Part shown: positions 9,066 through 15,506 of the stretch, piece after piece
Layout of the letters: each line of letters begins with the position of its first letter
How positions within the stretch are numbered: position 1 is the first letter of the stretch
Source: Pseudarthrobacter sp. ATCC 49987
GTDB lineage: Bacteria; Actinomycetota; Actinomycetes; Actinomycetales; Micrococcaceae
Direction: 5' to 3'
DNA length: 64,000 nucleotides
NCBI RefSeq assembly: GCF_009928425.1
Contig: NZ_JAABNS010000001.1
Coordinates: 744,001 to 808,000, forward strand
The notes under the pieces: model-generated
Databases searched by the model: none
What the model was told of the DNA's origin: nothing
Seen by the model: only the letters and a program-made list of their open reading frames with translations
Translations under genes and position numbers: made by a program

Positions 9066-9857
9066 CTAGCCGGGAACGGCCGCGACAAGGACAAAGAACA
9101 GCTTTCCCTGCGTTGATGCACCGGCGAGACGTCGCGCCTGATCGGCATCGGCTGCCACCACCAGGAGGCCCTCGGTTTCCCCGGTTGCCAGCCATGGGCC
9201 GGACCCGCTGCCATGGCCGGAGGTCCACAGCACTGGAACGGCGGCGGCCAGGACCTGGGAAGCCGCGGGCTGGTCAAAGCTGTTGCCCGTTGTCATGACC
9301 ACATTGACGAGCTGTCCGGGGGAGAGCAGCTGGATCGAGGCCGGATCCGCCATCCGGAGCGGCACTGCGGCGGATCCCGGAGGGCGCCCCGCCAGCAAGC
9401 CGGGCCCCAGGAGCTGGGAATCGGAGAGCAGTTGGCCCTTGCGGAGGGCGACAGCAAGCTGCTTGCCGAGCAGGGATTCGGAGCTGCCGTAGCTGCTTGC
9501 CGGAACCAGCGCACGGGGAACGCCCAGGACTACCAGGTCGTCCGCGCTGAGTGTTTCCCCGGCCGGGAGGTCCCTGGCAGCCGCGACGGCGGAGACACTG
9601 TAGACCGGGGCCGGAGTCAGTTGTTGCACGGTGAGGCCTGCAGCGATGCACAGCAGCAGTGCCACGGCCAGCCGCCGGTTGCGGCTCAGCCAACGGGCCA
9701 GCCGCCGGCGGGGAGGTTGCCGGGCGGGTCTCCGGCCCGCTGGGGAGCGGCTGACCCGGAGAACCCATGAGGGGCGCCACGCGTCACGCCGAAAGAGTCC
9801 AAAGGATTCGGCGGGAAGGATCCCTGCGGGCGGGACAGGGCGTGGATGCGTTGCCAT
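9066..9857 (-). CDS. SAF-domain membrane protein (CpaB/RcpC-like)
   Basis: A 263-residue protein with a basic, proline/arginine-rich N-terminus (about 60 residues), one transmembrane helix (about 64-82, LAVALLLCIAAGLTVQQL) and an extracytoplasmic SAF domain. VAAARDLPAGETLSADDLVV is the typical SAF opening, as in CpaB/RcpC pilus-assembly proteins and flagellar FlgA. A second, RcpC-like region (LLSPGQLVNVVM) follows. Pilus assembly is the usual role of the family, but no tad/pilus genes are nearby, so the function here is open. The ATG start lies six bases after a TAGGGT hexamer on the minus strand. The gene converges with the helicase-like gene and follows fmdB. Confidence 0.75.
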   Translation of the reverse strand: MATHPRPVPPAGILPAESFGLFRRDAWRPSWVLRVSRSPAGRRPARQPPRRRLARWLSRNRRLAVALLLCIAAGLTVQQLTPAPVYSVSAVAAARDLPAGETLSADDLVVLGVPRALVPASSYGSSESLLGKQLAVALRKGQLLSDSQLLGPGLLAGRPPGSAAVPLRMADPASIQLLSPGQLVNVVMTTGNSFDQPAASQVLAAAVPVLWTSGHGSGSGPWLATGETEGLLVVAADADQARRLAGASTQGKLFFVLVAAVPG

Positions 9858-9863
9858 AACCTG

Positions 9864-9869
9864 ACCCTA
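9864..9869 (-). promoter_or_regulatory. -10 hexamer for leaderless SAF-domain gene
   Basis: Read on the minus strand, TAGGGT is followed by CAGGTT and then the ATG: a six-base gap and no ribosome-binding site. Confidence 0.55.
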
Positions 9870-9984
9870 CGCATCGGCGTGCCAGCCGGGCCGGTTCAGT
9901 GTGGGCTATGTGGATAAAGCGGCCTGACAACGCTGCCGGACAGGCAGCGAACGGCTGTGGAGCCGCAGACCCCGCGGGCCGCTG

Positions 9985-10236
9985 CTAGCTTGCGGAAGCG
10001 GCGGCAGGCGCCGGCGTTGACGCCGGAGCCGGAGCGGGGGAAACAGTGCTGCCCTTGGCGTCGCGGGAGTCGGTCCGGTAGAAGCCGGAACCCTTGAAGA
10101 CGACGCCGACGCTGTTGAACTTCTTGCGCAGGGTTCCCTGGCACTCCGGGCAGGACGTGAGGGAGTTGTCGGTGAACGACTGCACGATCTCGAAGGCGTG
10201 GCTGCAGTCCTTGCAGGCGTATGCATACGTGGGCAC
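9985..10236 (-). CDS. FmdB-family zinc-ribbon protein
   Basis: An 83-residue FmdB-type protein. The N-terminal ~45 residues form the zinc ribbon MPTYAYACKDC...CPEC with metal ligands Cys8, Cys11, Cys29 and Cys32, followed by the family's KKFNSVGVVFKGSGFY segment. The rest is an Ala/Pro/Ser-rich tail. The biochemical role of FmdB proteins is not established; the name comes from a putative regulator of formamidase/amidase genes. The GTG start has an excellent AGAGGAGGA ribosome site seven bases away. A CIRCE operator about 90-115 bp upstream suggests HrcA (heat-shock) control, which I would not have expected for this family. Confidence 0.85.
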   Translation of the reverse strand: MPTYAYACKDCSHAFEIVQSFTDNSLTSCPECQGTLRKKFNSVGVVFKGSGFYRTDSRDAKGSTVSPAPAPASTPAPAAASAS

Positions 10237-10294
10237 TGGAAATCCTCCTCTGGGACAAACGAGCAGGTCCCGTGCCGCCGGGGTCGGGATCCAG

Positions 10295-10312
10295 GCCGAT
10301 AAGTCTATCGGC
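10295..10312. other. Small inverted repeat in the fmdB leader
   Basis: GCCGAT and ATCGGC flank a six-base loop, between the CIRCE element and the fmdB ribosome-binding site. In the fmdB transcript it would form a six-pair hairpin about 60 bases upstream of the start. It could shield the leader or be a second operator; nothing decides which. Confidence 0.4.
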
Positions 10313-10324
10313 GAAGTCCGTCCC

Positions 10325-10351
10325 TTAGCAGTCGCAGGGCCTGAGTGCTAA
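10325..10351. promoter_or_regulatory. CIRCE heat-shock operator (HrcA site) upstream of fmdB
   Basis: TTAGCAGTC, nine bases, then GAGTGCTAA. This matches the CIRCE consensus TTAGCACTC-N9-GAGTGCTAA at 17 of 18 positions with the exact nine-base spacer. CIRCE is bound by the repressor HrcA in front of groES/groEL and dnaK/dnaJ operons. On the minus strand a TAGAAT hexamer (10351-10356) immediately precedes and touches it, so the operator would cover the transcription start of fmdB, as at classical HrcA promoters. The 5-FCL gene ends 33 bases upstream, so the site can only serve fmdB and perhaps genes further down. Confidence 0.8.
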
Positions 10352-10383
10352 TTCTATCACCCCGGCCGCGCGCCCCCGGAAGC

Positions 10384-11019
10384 CTAACCCTGCAGCTGCA
10401 CCAGGCCCGTCTGGGTCAGGGCGGCTGCCACTTTCCGGTCGAAGGACTCTGCCGGGATGCTGCCCGCGGGCAGCACCTCGCCGTCATACACGACGGCGGC
10501 TGTCGGCAGCGGCGGCATCAATGCGTCGTCGGACGCCGGCGTCCGGGACGGGAGGAGGGCGCTCAACGCCGCCAGGAACGTGTCGTAGTAGCCGCCGCCC
10601 TGGCCGATCCGGTTGCCGGTGAAGTCGACGGCGGTGGCCGGCAGGAAGATGCCGTCGGCATGCCGCATGACGGTGGTGTCGTGGCGTTCCCCGACGGGCT
10701 CCTGGATCGGCGCGTAACGGCTCCGCGCGGACCTGGAAGCCGGTGTCCAGTACACCCAGCTCAGCGCCAGTCCGGGCTCGCAGACGGGAAGAAGAAGCTG
10801 ATGCCCTGCCGCATGGAGCGCTGTCAGCAGGGGAAGGGTCGGCGGCTCGGAACCCACGCCGAGGTAGGCGGCGAAGGTGCCGGAACTACCACCGGTCAGA
10901 CGTGTTGCCCAGGCGAGACCGTGCCGGGCAATGCCCGCCCCGGCGGCCTCCAGCCCGGCCGGCGTCAGTGCCGCGCGCCGGGCCCGGTGGCCTGCCCGGA
11001 TGTCTTCCTTCGATGCCAT
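10384..11019 (-). CDS. 5-formyltetrahydrofolate cyclo-ligase
   Basis: A 211-residue enzyme that converts 5-formyl-tetrahydrofolate to 5,10-methenyl-tetrahydrofolate with ATP. The N-terminal KEDIRAGHRARRAAL helix, the middle region, and the signature near the C-terminus (RIGQGGGYYDTFLA, the nucleotide/folate-binding loop) are all present and the length is normal. The start is the ATG of MASKED, preceded on the minus strand by a GGAGG sequence about ten bases upstream. It is divergent from galU. The CIRCE site and fmdB follow downstream on the same strand. Confidence 0.92.
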   Translation of the reverse strand: MASKEDIRAGHRARRAALTPAGLEAAGAGIARHGLAWATRLTGGSSGTFAAYLGVGSEPPTLPLLTALHAAGHQLLLPVCEPGLALSWVYWTPASRSARSRYAPIQEPVGERHDTTVMRHADGIFLPATAVDFTGNRIGQGGGYYDTFLAALSALLPSRTPASDDALMPPLPTAAVVYDGEVLPAGSIPAESFDRKVAAALTQTGLVQLQG

Positions 11020-11103
11020 GATGCCTCGTTCCTCCGCGCGATCCGGCCCCGGGAAGCGGCGGCTCCTGCCGGCTCGAATGATTACAATGTTGGGTCCCTC
11101 CGT

Positions 11104-11109
11104 TAGATT
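11104..11109 (+). promoter_or_regulatory. -10 hexamer for leaderless galU
   Basis: TAGATT lies six bases before the galU GTG, with a weak TTACAA (-35-like, 11082-11087) sixteen bases further upstream. There is no ribosome-binding site. Confidence 0.6.
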
Positions 11110-11115
11110 AGTCGA

Positions 11116-12033
11116 GTGACTACACCCAACGCTCCCGTCCGCAAGGCCGTCATCCCCGCAGCCGGCCTCGGCACCAGGTTCCTGCCGGCCACCAAAGCCA
11201 TGCCCAAGGAAATGCTGCCCGTTGTCGACAAGCCGGCCATTCAGTACGTTGTGGAAGAAGCGGTCAAGGTCGGGCTGACCGACATCCTGATGATCACGGG
11301 CCGCAACAAGCGCGCCCTGGAGGACCACTTCGACCGCGTCCCCACCCTGGAAGCCACGCTTGAGGCCAAGGGCGACACCGCCAAGCTTGAGTCCATCCAG
11401 GCCGCCAGCAACCTGGGCGATATCCATTACGTGCGCCAGGGCGATCCGATGGGCCTCGGCCACGCCGTCCTCCGTGCCAAGCAGCATGTGGGCTATGAGC
11501 CGTTTGCGGTCCTACTGGGCGATGACCTGATCGACGCCCGCGACGAACTTCTCAGCACCATGATCGAGGTCCAGGCGAAGACCGGCGGATCGGTCGTTGC
11601 CCTGATCGAGGTTGAGCCTTCCGAAATCAGTGCCTACGGTTGTGCCGACATCGACGCGATAGCGGGCAAAGAGTATGTCCGGATCAACCACCTGGTCGAG
11701 AAGCCTGACGTCAAAGATGCCCCGTCGAATCTCGCGATCATCGGCCGCTACATCCTCCACCCGGCGGTCTTCGAAGTGCTGGAGCACACCGAGCCGGGAC
11801 GCGGCGGCGAAATCCAGCTCACCGACGCGCTGCAGGAACTCGCCTCCGGTGACGGCGAAGGCTACGGCGTCTACGGCGTGGTCTTCCGCGGCCGCCGCTA
11901 CGATACCGGCGACAAGCTCAGCTACCTTAAGGCCTGTGTCCAGCTCGCCTGCGACAGTGACGACCTCGGTCCCGGCCTGCGGGAATGGCTGCCGGGCTTC
12001 GCCGCGAGCCTGGCTCCCAGCCTGATCAAGTAG
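11116..12033 (+). CDS. galU: UTP-glucose-1-phosphate uridylyltransferase
   Basis: A 305-residue nucleotidyltransferase making UDP-glucose from UTP and glucose-1-phosphate, for cell-wall and exopolysaccharide synthesis. The N-terminal nucleotide-binding signature AAGLGTRFLPATKAMPKEMLP is present (shown in pieces: GLGTRFLPATKA and KEMLPVVDKP). GQGDPMGLGHAVLRAK-type sequence (RQGDPMGLGHAVL) and NHLVEKPDVKDAPSNLAI-type sequence (HLVEKPDV) match GalU. The GTG start follows the TAGATT hexamer by six bases. The acetyltransferase gene starts five bases after the galU stop, so they are probably co-transcribed. Confidence 0.95.
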   Translation: MTTPNAPVRKAVIPAAGLGTRFLPATKAMPKEMLPVVDKPAIQYVVEEAVKVGLTDILMITGRNKRALEDHFDRVPTLEATLEAKGDTAKLESIQAASNLGDIHYVRQGDPMGLGHAVLRAKQHVGYEPFAVLLGDDLIDARDELLSTMIEVQAKTGGSVVALIEVEPSEISAYGCADIDAIAGKEYVRINHLVEKPDVKDAPSNLAIIGRYILHPAVFEVLEHTEPGRGGEIQLTDALQELASGDGEGYGVYGVVFRGRRYDTGDKLSYLKACVQLACDSDDLGPGLREWLPGFAASLAPSLIK

Positions 12034-12038
12034 CTCCG

Positions 12039-12659
12039 GTGGGGGGCAGCTTCCAGTGGCCGGTGACGCTTGAAAGCGGCGACCTTGTGTTGCGCCCGAT
12101 CCGGTACCGGGACCGCAAGGAGTGGACCGAGGTCCGCTCCCGCAACAGCGAGTGGCTGGCCCCCTGGGAAGCGTCCAACCCCGTTCCCGGGGGCGGCCTT
12201 CCCGACTACCGCCAGATGGTGCGGTCCCTCAAGGCCCAGGCCGCCCAGGGGACCGCCCTGCCGTTTCTCATCACCGCATGGACCCCGGGCTTCCGGGAGC
12301 CGGTGATCGTCGGACAACTCACGGTGTCCTCGATTTTGTGGGGCTCTGCCATGATGGCGACGCTGGGTTACTGGGTGGACAAGGACCGGGCCGGCCAGGG
12401 CATCGCCCCCACCGCTGTGGCGTTGGTGACGGACTATTGCTTCCAGGCGCTTGGGCTGCACCGGATGGAAATCAACATCCGTCCCGAAAACGCGCCCAGC
12501 CTGCGGGTTGTCGAGAAGCTGGGCTTCCGCGACGAAGGCTACCGCCCGCGGTTCCTGCACATTAACGGCGAATGGGCGGACCACCGGAGCTTCGCACTGA
12601 CCTCCGAGGAAGTGCCCGGGGGGCTCCTGGAACGCTGGCAACACGGCGGGCCTGCCTGA
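12039..12659 (+). CDS. GNAT acetyltransferase, RimJ/RimL-like
   Basis: A 206-residue GNAT protein resembling ribosomal-protein-alanine N-acetyltransferases (RimJ/RimL). Features visible: LRPIRYRDRKEWTEVRSRNSEWL near the N-terminus (LRPIRYRDRKEW), the acetyl-CoA-binding stretch LGYWVDKDRAGQGIAPTAVAL (GYWVDKDRAGQGIAP), and the family's C-terminal HRMEINIRPENAPSLRVVEKLGF block (INIRPENAPSLRVVEKLGF). The GTG start five bases after the galU stop suggests translational coupling. The actual substrate cannot be told from sequence. Confidence 0.85.
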   Translation: MGGSFQWPVTLESGDLVLRPIRYRDRKEWTEVRSRNSEWLAPWEASNPVPGGGLPDYRQMVRSLKAQAAQGTALPFLITAWTPGFREPVIVGQLTVSSILWGSAMMATLGYWVDKDRAGQGIAPTAVALVTDYCFQALGLHRMEINIRPENAPSLRVVEKLGFRDEGYRPRFLHINGEWADHRSFALTSEEVPGGLLERWQHGGPA

Positions 12660-12764
12660 TCGGCCAGCCCCCACCTGACCAGCCGTTACGTCCTAAATCC
12701 AGTCAATTGCGAGTTCCCCCGCGACACACCGGGGACAATGCGGCTCCGTACCTCGCATTGCTCA

Positions 12765-12770
12765 TACGGT
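12765..12770 (+). promoter_or_regulatory. -10 hexamer for leaderless membrane-protein gene
   Basis: TACGGT, then TTTGAT, then the GTG at 12777: a six-base gap with no ribosome-binding site. This decides the start codon. Confidence 0.55.
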
Positions 12771-12776
12771 TTTGAT

Positions 12777-13763
12777 GTGGACTTCCCTCTTAGCAGCTCT
12801 GTGATCCTTGTCATTGCTGTTGCGCTCTGGATTGTGTGGGTTGCCCCCTACATGCTCCGGAACGGACGCCACCAGCTGCAGCCTGCGGGCGAGCTCGTGG
12901 CGGACACCATCGATCTAGAAACAGCAGCCCCGCAAGCCGGGAACGTCATGCAGATGGCGTCCCAGCAGGAGAAACCCATGACCAGTATCCAGCGCACCGA
13001 CTCCTTCCCGGGAACTCCCGGGCTCGACGGCGGCCCCAAGAGCGGCCCCTCCGGTCCGGCTTTCAGAATCCCCTACGGGCGCTTGGCCCTGGCGCTGGCC
13101 GGTCTGCTCTCGCTGCTCACCGGCGTTGTGTCCGCGGCCCTGCGGATCTTCGGCCTCGGTTCACCCTGGCTGCCGTTCGTTGCACTGTCCGGCGCCGTCG
13201 CCGCGGTCTTTATGCTCCGCTGGCTCGCCGTCCGGGACCGCCGCCGCAAGATGAACGCCGCGTTCCGCGCGGCCATGACTGCCCCGGCACGCCCGGCCCG
13301 GTCCGCCCCGGCGCGGACCCCGCTGCAGCAGCCGGCGGGGGAGCCCCGCGAACGGACCGAGAGTCCGCTGTTTGACGCCCAGGCCGACGCCGCAGAACGC
13401 AAACCGGCGCCCAAGCCCCTGACCGCCCAGGAACTCCGCCAGGCGGCCCTGGCGGAAGCCGCGGCCTCGGGCGACACGTCCGTCCGCCGTACCGCTGATC
13501 CCCAGGCCGCTGAAGGATCCAGTTGGGAACCGGTGGAGGTCCCCAAGCCCACCTATGTGGAGGCGCCAAAGGCCGAGCGGGCCGCCCCTGAGCCGCTCGA
13601 TCTTCCGGAAGCCCCGAAGGCCGTGGGAAAGCCGTCGCTCAAGCAGGGCCTCCCGCAGGCGCCGGCCGCCAGCCCCGGCGCGGATGCCGAGCCGAAGCCC
13701 CTCGGCAAGGCGCAGAGTGCCCTGAGCAACCTGGACGATGTCCTGCAGCGACGCCGGGCCTGA
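12777..13763 (+). CDS. Conserved-type membrane protein with long charged C-terminus, function unknown
   Basis: A 328-residue protein I cannot name. It opens with a hydrophobic helix (MDFPLSSSVILVIAVALWIVW, residues 1-20, given as VILVIAVALWIVW), followed by a ~65-residue linker and a pair of transmembrane helices (about 92-115 and 121-142). A basic RDRRRKMN turn marks the cytoplasmic side. The last ~180 residues are Ala/Pro/Glu-rich and probably disordered, ending in LSNLDDVLQRRRA. The layout (one N-terminal helix, two central helices, long flexible tail) suggests a scaffolding or cell-envelope role, but that is speculation. The GTG start is chosen from the six-base leaderless spacing. A strong terminator follows. 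Confidence 0.7.
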   Translation: MDFPLSSSVILVIAVALWIVWVAPYMLRNGRHQLQPAGELVADTIDLETAAPQAGNVMQMASQQEKPMTSIQRTDSFPGTPGLDGGPKSGPSGPAFRIPYGRLALALAGLLSLLTGVVSAALRIFGLGSPWLPFVALSGAVAAVFMLRWLAVRDRRRKMNAAFRAAMTAPARPARSAPARTPLQQPAGEPRERTESPLFDAQADAAERKPAPKPLTAQELRQAALAEAAASGDTSVRRTADPQAAEGSSWEPVEVPKPTYVEAPKAERAAPEPLDLPEAPKAVGKPSLKQGLPQAPAASPGADAEPKPLGKAQSALSNLDDVLQRRRA

Positions 13764-13775
13764 GCTACATCGTTC

Positions 13776-13813
13776 AAGCCCCGGGCAGCCAGCACTGGCC
13801 GCCCGGGGCTTTG
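13776..13813 (+). terminator. Rho-independent terminator
   Basis: AAGCCCCGGGC (13776-13786) pairs with GCCCGGGGCTT (13801-13811); the 14-base loop can itself fold (CCAG/CTGG). A short T run follows. Located 12 bases after the stop of the membrane-protein gene. Confidence 0.85.
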
Positions 13814-13874
13814 CTGTGCCCGGCGGATCAATAACCAGTGGGCCCAAGGCGGCCACGAACCGGACGCGGACCGG

Positions 13875-13880
13875 TAGCCT
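13875..13880 (+). promoter_or_regulatory. -10 hexamer for leaderless SDR gene
   Basis: TAGCCT, then CAGGGC, then the ATG at 13887: a six-base gap. Confidence 0.5.
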
Positions 13881-13886
13881 CAGGGC

Positions 13887-14687
13887 ATGACACGAATTTG
13901 CGTTGCCGGGGGAACCGGCCAGGTGGGCCGTGAAGTGGTTCGACAGGCTCTCGCGGGCGGCCACGGGGTCGCAGTGCTCTGCAGGACTCCGCCTCCCCCC
14001 GGGGCAGCGGCCCGGACCGACGGCGCGGAGTACTTCCGTGCCGATGTCACCACCGGCGAGGGGCTGGCAGCGGCGCTGGCCGGCGCCGACGTCGTGATCG
14101 ACTGCCTGGAGGGGCGCTCCGGGACGGCCCTGAAGAACTTCGCCGACGGCGGCGCCCGGCTGCTTGCCTCCGCCCAGGACGCCGGTGTGGCCAAGGCAGT
14201 CGTGCTTTCCATCGTCAATTGCGACCGCAGCAGCTTCCGTTACTACGCCTCGAAAGCAGCCAGAGAACTGGTCTACGAGCGGTCCGGACTGGAGACCGTC
14301 GCGCTCAGGGCGACGCAGTTCCACTCGCTCCTCGCGACGACCTTCGCTGCGGGTTCGAAACTGCGGATCATCCCGGTGGTCAAGGGCGCCCGGTTCCAGC
14401 CGATCGCCCCCGCCGACGTCGCGGGTGTGCTGCTCGAGGAGGCGCTGGCGCCGGCGCCGGGCCTCCGGCACAGCGTGAAGACCATCGGCGGCCCCGAAGT
14501 TCAGGGCATGGGGGAGCTCGCCCGGCAATGGAAGGCGGCCACCGGCTCCCGTGGACGCCTGGTGACCATCCCGCTGCCCGGAGCGATGGGCAAATACCTG
14601 CGAGCGGGGCTCAACCTGGTGCCGGAGGAACGCCACGCCGGTGAGACATTCAGCGGCTGGCTGGCAAAGGACGCCGATAGTTTGTAG
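13887..14687 (+). CDS. NAD(P)H-binding atypical SDR (NmrA-like)
   Basis: A 266-residue protein of the atypical short-chain dehydrogenase group (NmrA / NAD(P)H-binding). The Rossmann dinucleotide motif is intact at the N-terminus (VAGGTGQVGREVV, residues 6-18), with further landmarks at LAGADVVIDCLEG, VVLSIVNCDRSSFRYYASKAARE (YYASKAARE, resembling the YxxxK catalytic pair) and LRATQFHSLL. Such proteins act as NADPH sensors, quinone reductases or isoflavone-reductase-like enzymes; the substrate is not predictable. It has its own leaderless promoter and is followed immediately by a hairpin and tRNA-Ala. Confidence 0.8.
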   Translation: MTRICVAGGTGQVGREVVRQALAGGHGVAVLCRTPPPPGAAARTDGAEYFRADVTTGEGLAAALAGADVVIDCLEGRSGTALKNFADGGARLLASAQDAGVAKAVVLSIVNCDRSSFRYYASKAARELVYERSGLETVALRATQFHSLLATTFAAGSKLRIIPVVKGARFQPIAPADVAGVLLEEALAPAPGLRHSVKTIGGPEVQGMGELARQWKAATGSRGRLVTIPLPGAMGKYLRAGLNLVPEERHAGETFSGWLAKDADSL

Positions 14688-14700
14688 CCTAGGGACACCG

Positions 14701-14733
14701 GCAACGCCGTTCCTTCGGGACCGGCGTTGCTTC
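14701..14733 (+). terminator. UUCG-capped hairpin between the SDR gene and tRNA-Ala
   Basis: GCAACGCCG (14701-14709) pairs with CGGCGTTGC (14722-14730), with an inner TCC/GGA stem closed by a TTCG tetraloop, one of the most stable RNA loops. TTC follows and the tRNA begins at 14734. It can terminate the SDR transcript, yet it also sits where the tRNA leader would be. Confidence 0.7.
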
Positions 14734-14806
14734 GGGGCTATAGCTCAGTTGGTAGAGCGCTTCGTTCGCATCGAAGAGGTCAGGAGTTCGAATCTCCTTA
14801 GCTCCA
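14734..14806 (+). tRNA. tRNA-Ala (anticodon CGC)
   Basis: A 73-base tRNA: acceptor GGGGCTA pairs with TAGCTCC, the D-arm contains AGCTCAGTTGGTAGAGC, the anticodon stem CTTCG/CGAAG encloses loop TTCGCAT with anticodon CGC (alanine, codon GCG), and the T-arm contains AGGAGTTCGAATCTCCT. CCA is not encoded. A weak GGGTT/AACCC hairpin at 14817-14830 may end the transcript. The tRNA borders the PadR-AarF pair. Confidence 0.95.
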
Positions 14807-14896
14807 CAGTTTGCAGGGGTTTTTGAACCCTTGAGTGCGTGGAATAGACAACCGGTTGGCCGGTTCATCGGCCCGAGGGTGCCTGCTGGTTCTTGT

Positions 14897-14944
14897 GAAT
14901 CTCGCGATGTATCGTTGACTATCGTTGTATATCGTTCGCGATTC
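14897..14944. promoter_or_regulatory. Probable PadR operator: three phased ATCGTT repeats inside an inverted repeat
   Basis: ATCGTT occurs at 14911, 14921 and 14931, spaced exactly 10 bases apart, so all three face the same side of the helix. They are bracketed by an imperfect inverted repeat: GAATCTCGCGA at 14897-14907 and TCGCGATTC at 14936-14944. The array ends four bases before the ribosome-binding site of the padR gene, consistent with autoregulation. Confidence 0.6.
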
Positions 14945-14959
14945 ACAGAGGAGTGCATG

Positions 14960-15502
14960 ATGCGTAATTCATACCCGGCAGGTGGATTTCGCGGCAGCAA
15001 CGTCGACGGCATGTGGCAGGCCGTTGAGGAGCTGCGCTCAAGGTTTGAGAAGCGCTCCGGCACCCGCGCGGGCCGGGGCGAGGTGCGGTCGGCAGTGCTG
15101 GCACTGCTCGCGGAGCGGCCCATGCACGGCTACCAGATCATCCGTGAAATCGAGGAGCGCAGCGGTGGCAGCTGGAAGCCCAGCGCCGGCTCTGTCTACC
15201 CCACGCTGCAGCTGCTGGCCGATGAAGGGTTCATCAGTGCCGAGGAATCCAACGGCCGCAAGATCTACTCGCTGACGGAAGCAGGCCGGGAAGATGTGGC
15301 GGGTGCTGACACGTCAGCGCCCTGGGAGTCACCGGGACCGGCGTCAGGCACCGGGTTCGGGGCGCTGCCCAAGGCCGGCGTCGAGCTCGCGCACGCCGCG
15401 TCCCAGGTGGGGCGCACCGGCACGCGGGAGCAGGTGCAGGAGGCCGTGACGGTGCTCGACGTCGCACGCCGCCGGCTATACGCGATCCTCGCCCGGGACT
15501 GA
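14960..15502 (+). CDS. PadR-family transcriptional regulator
   Basis: A 180-residue PadR regulator. The winged helix is at about residues 45-110: RSAVLALLAERPMHGYQIIREI is the PadR hallmark (AERPMHGYQIIREIEERS), followed by GSVYPTLQLLADEGFI and the wing ESNGRKIYSLTEAGRE. The C-terminal helical part (about 140-180) would mediate dimerisation. Two adjacent ATG codons are possible (14957 and 14960). I took the second because it is six bases from the GAGGAG ribosome site; the first is only three. The AarF kinase gene starts four bases after the stop, so the regulator probably controls its own two-gene operon through the repeats upstream. Confidence 0.88.
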   Translation: MRNSYPAGGFRGSNVDGMWQAVEELRSRFEKRSGTRAGRGEVRSAVLALLAERPMHGYQIIREIEERSGGSWKPSAGSVYPTLQLLADEGFISAEESNGRKIYSLTEAGREDVAGADTSAPWESPGPASGTGFGALPKAGVELAHAASQVGRTGTREQVQEAVTVLDVARRRLYAILARD

Positions 15503-15506
15503 CGGG

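Noticed and set aside
11020..11487. Extension of the 5-FCL gene to 11487
   Set aside because: The extra N-terminus overlaps galU antisense; the ATG at 11019 has GGAGG upstream and matches the family start.
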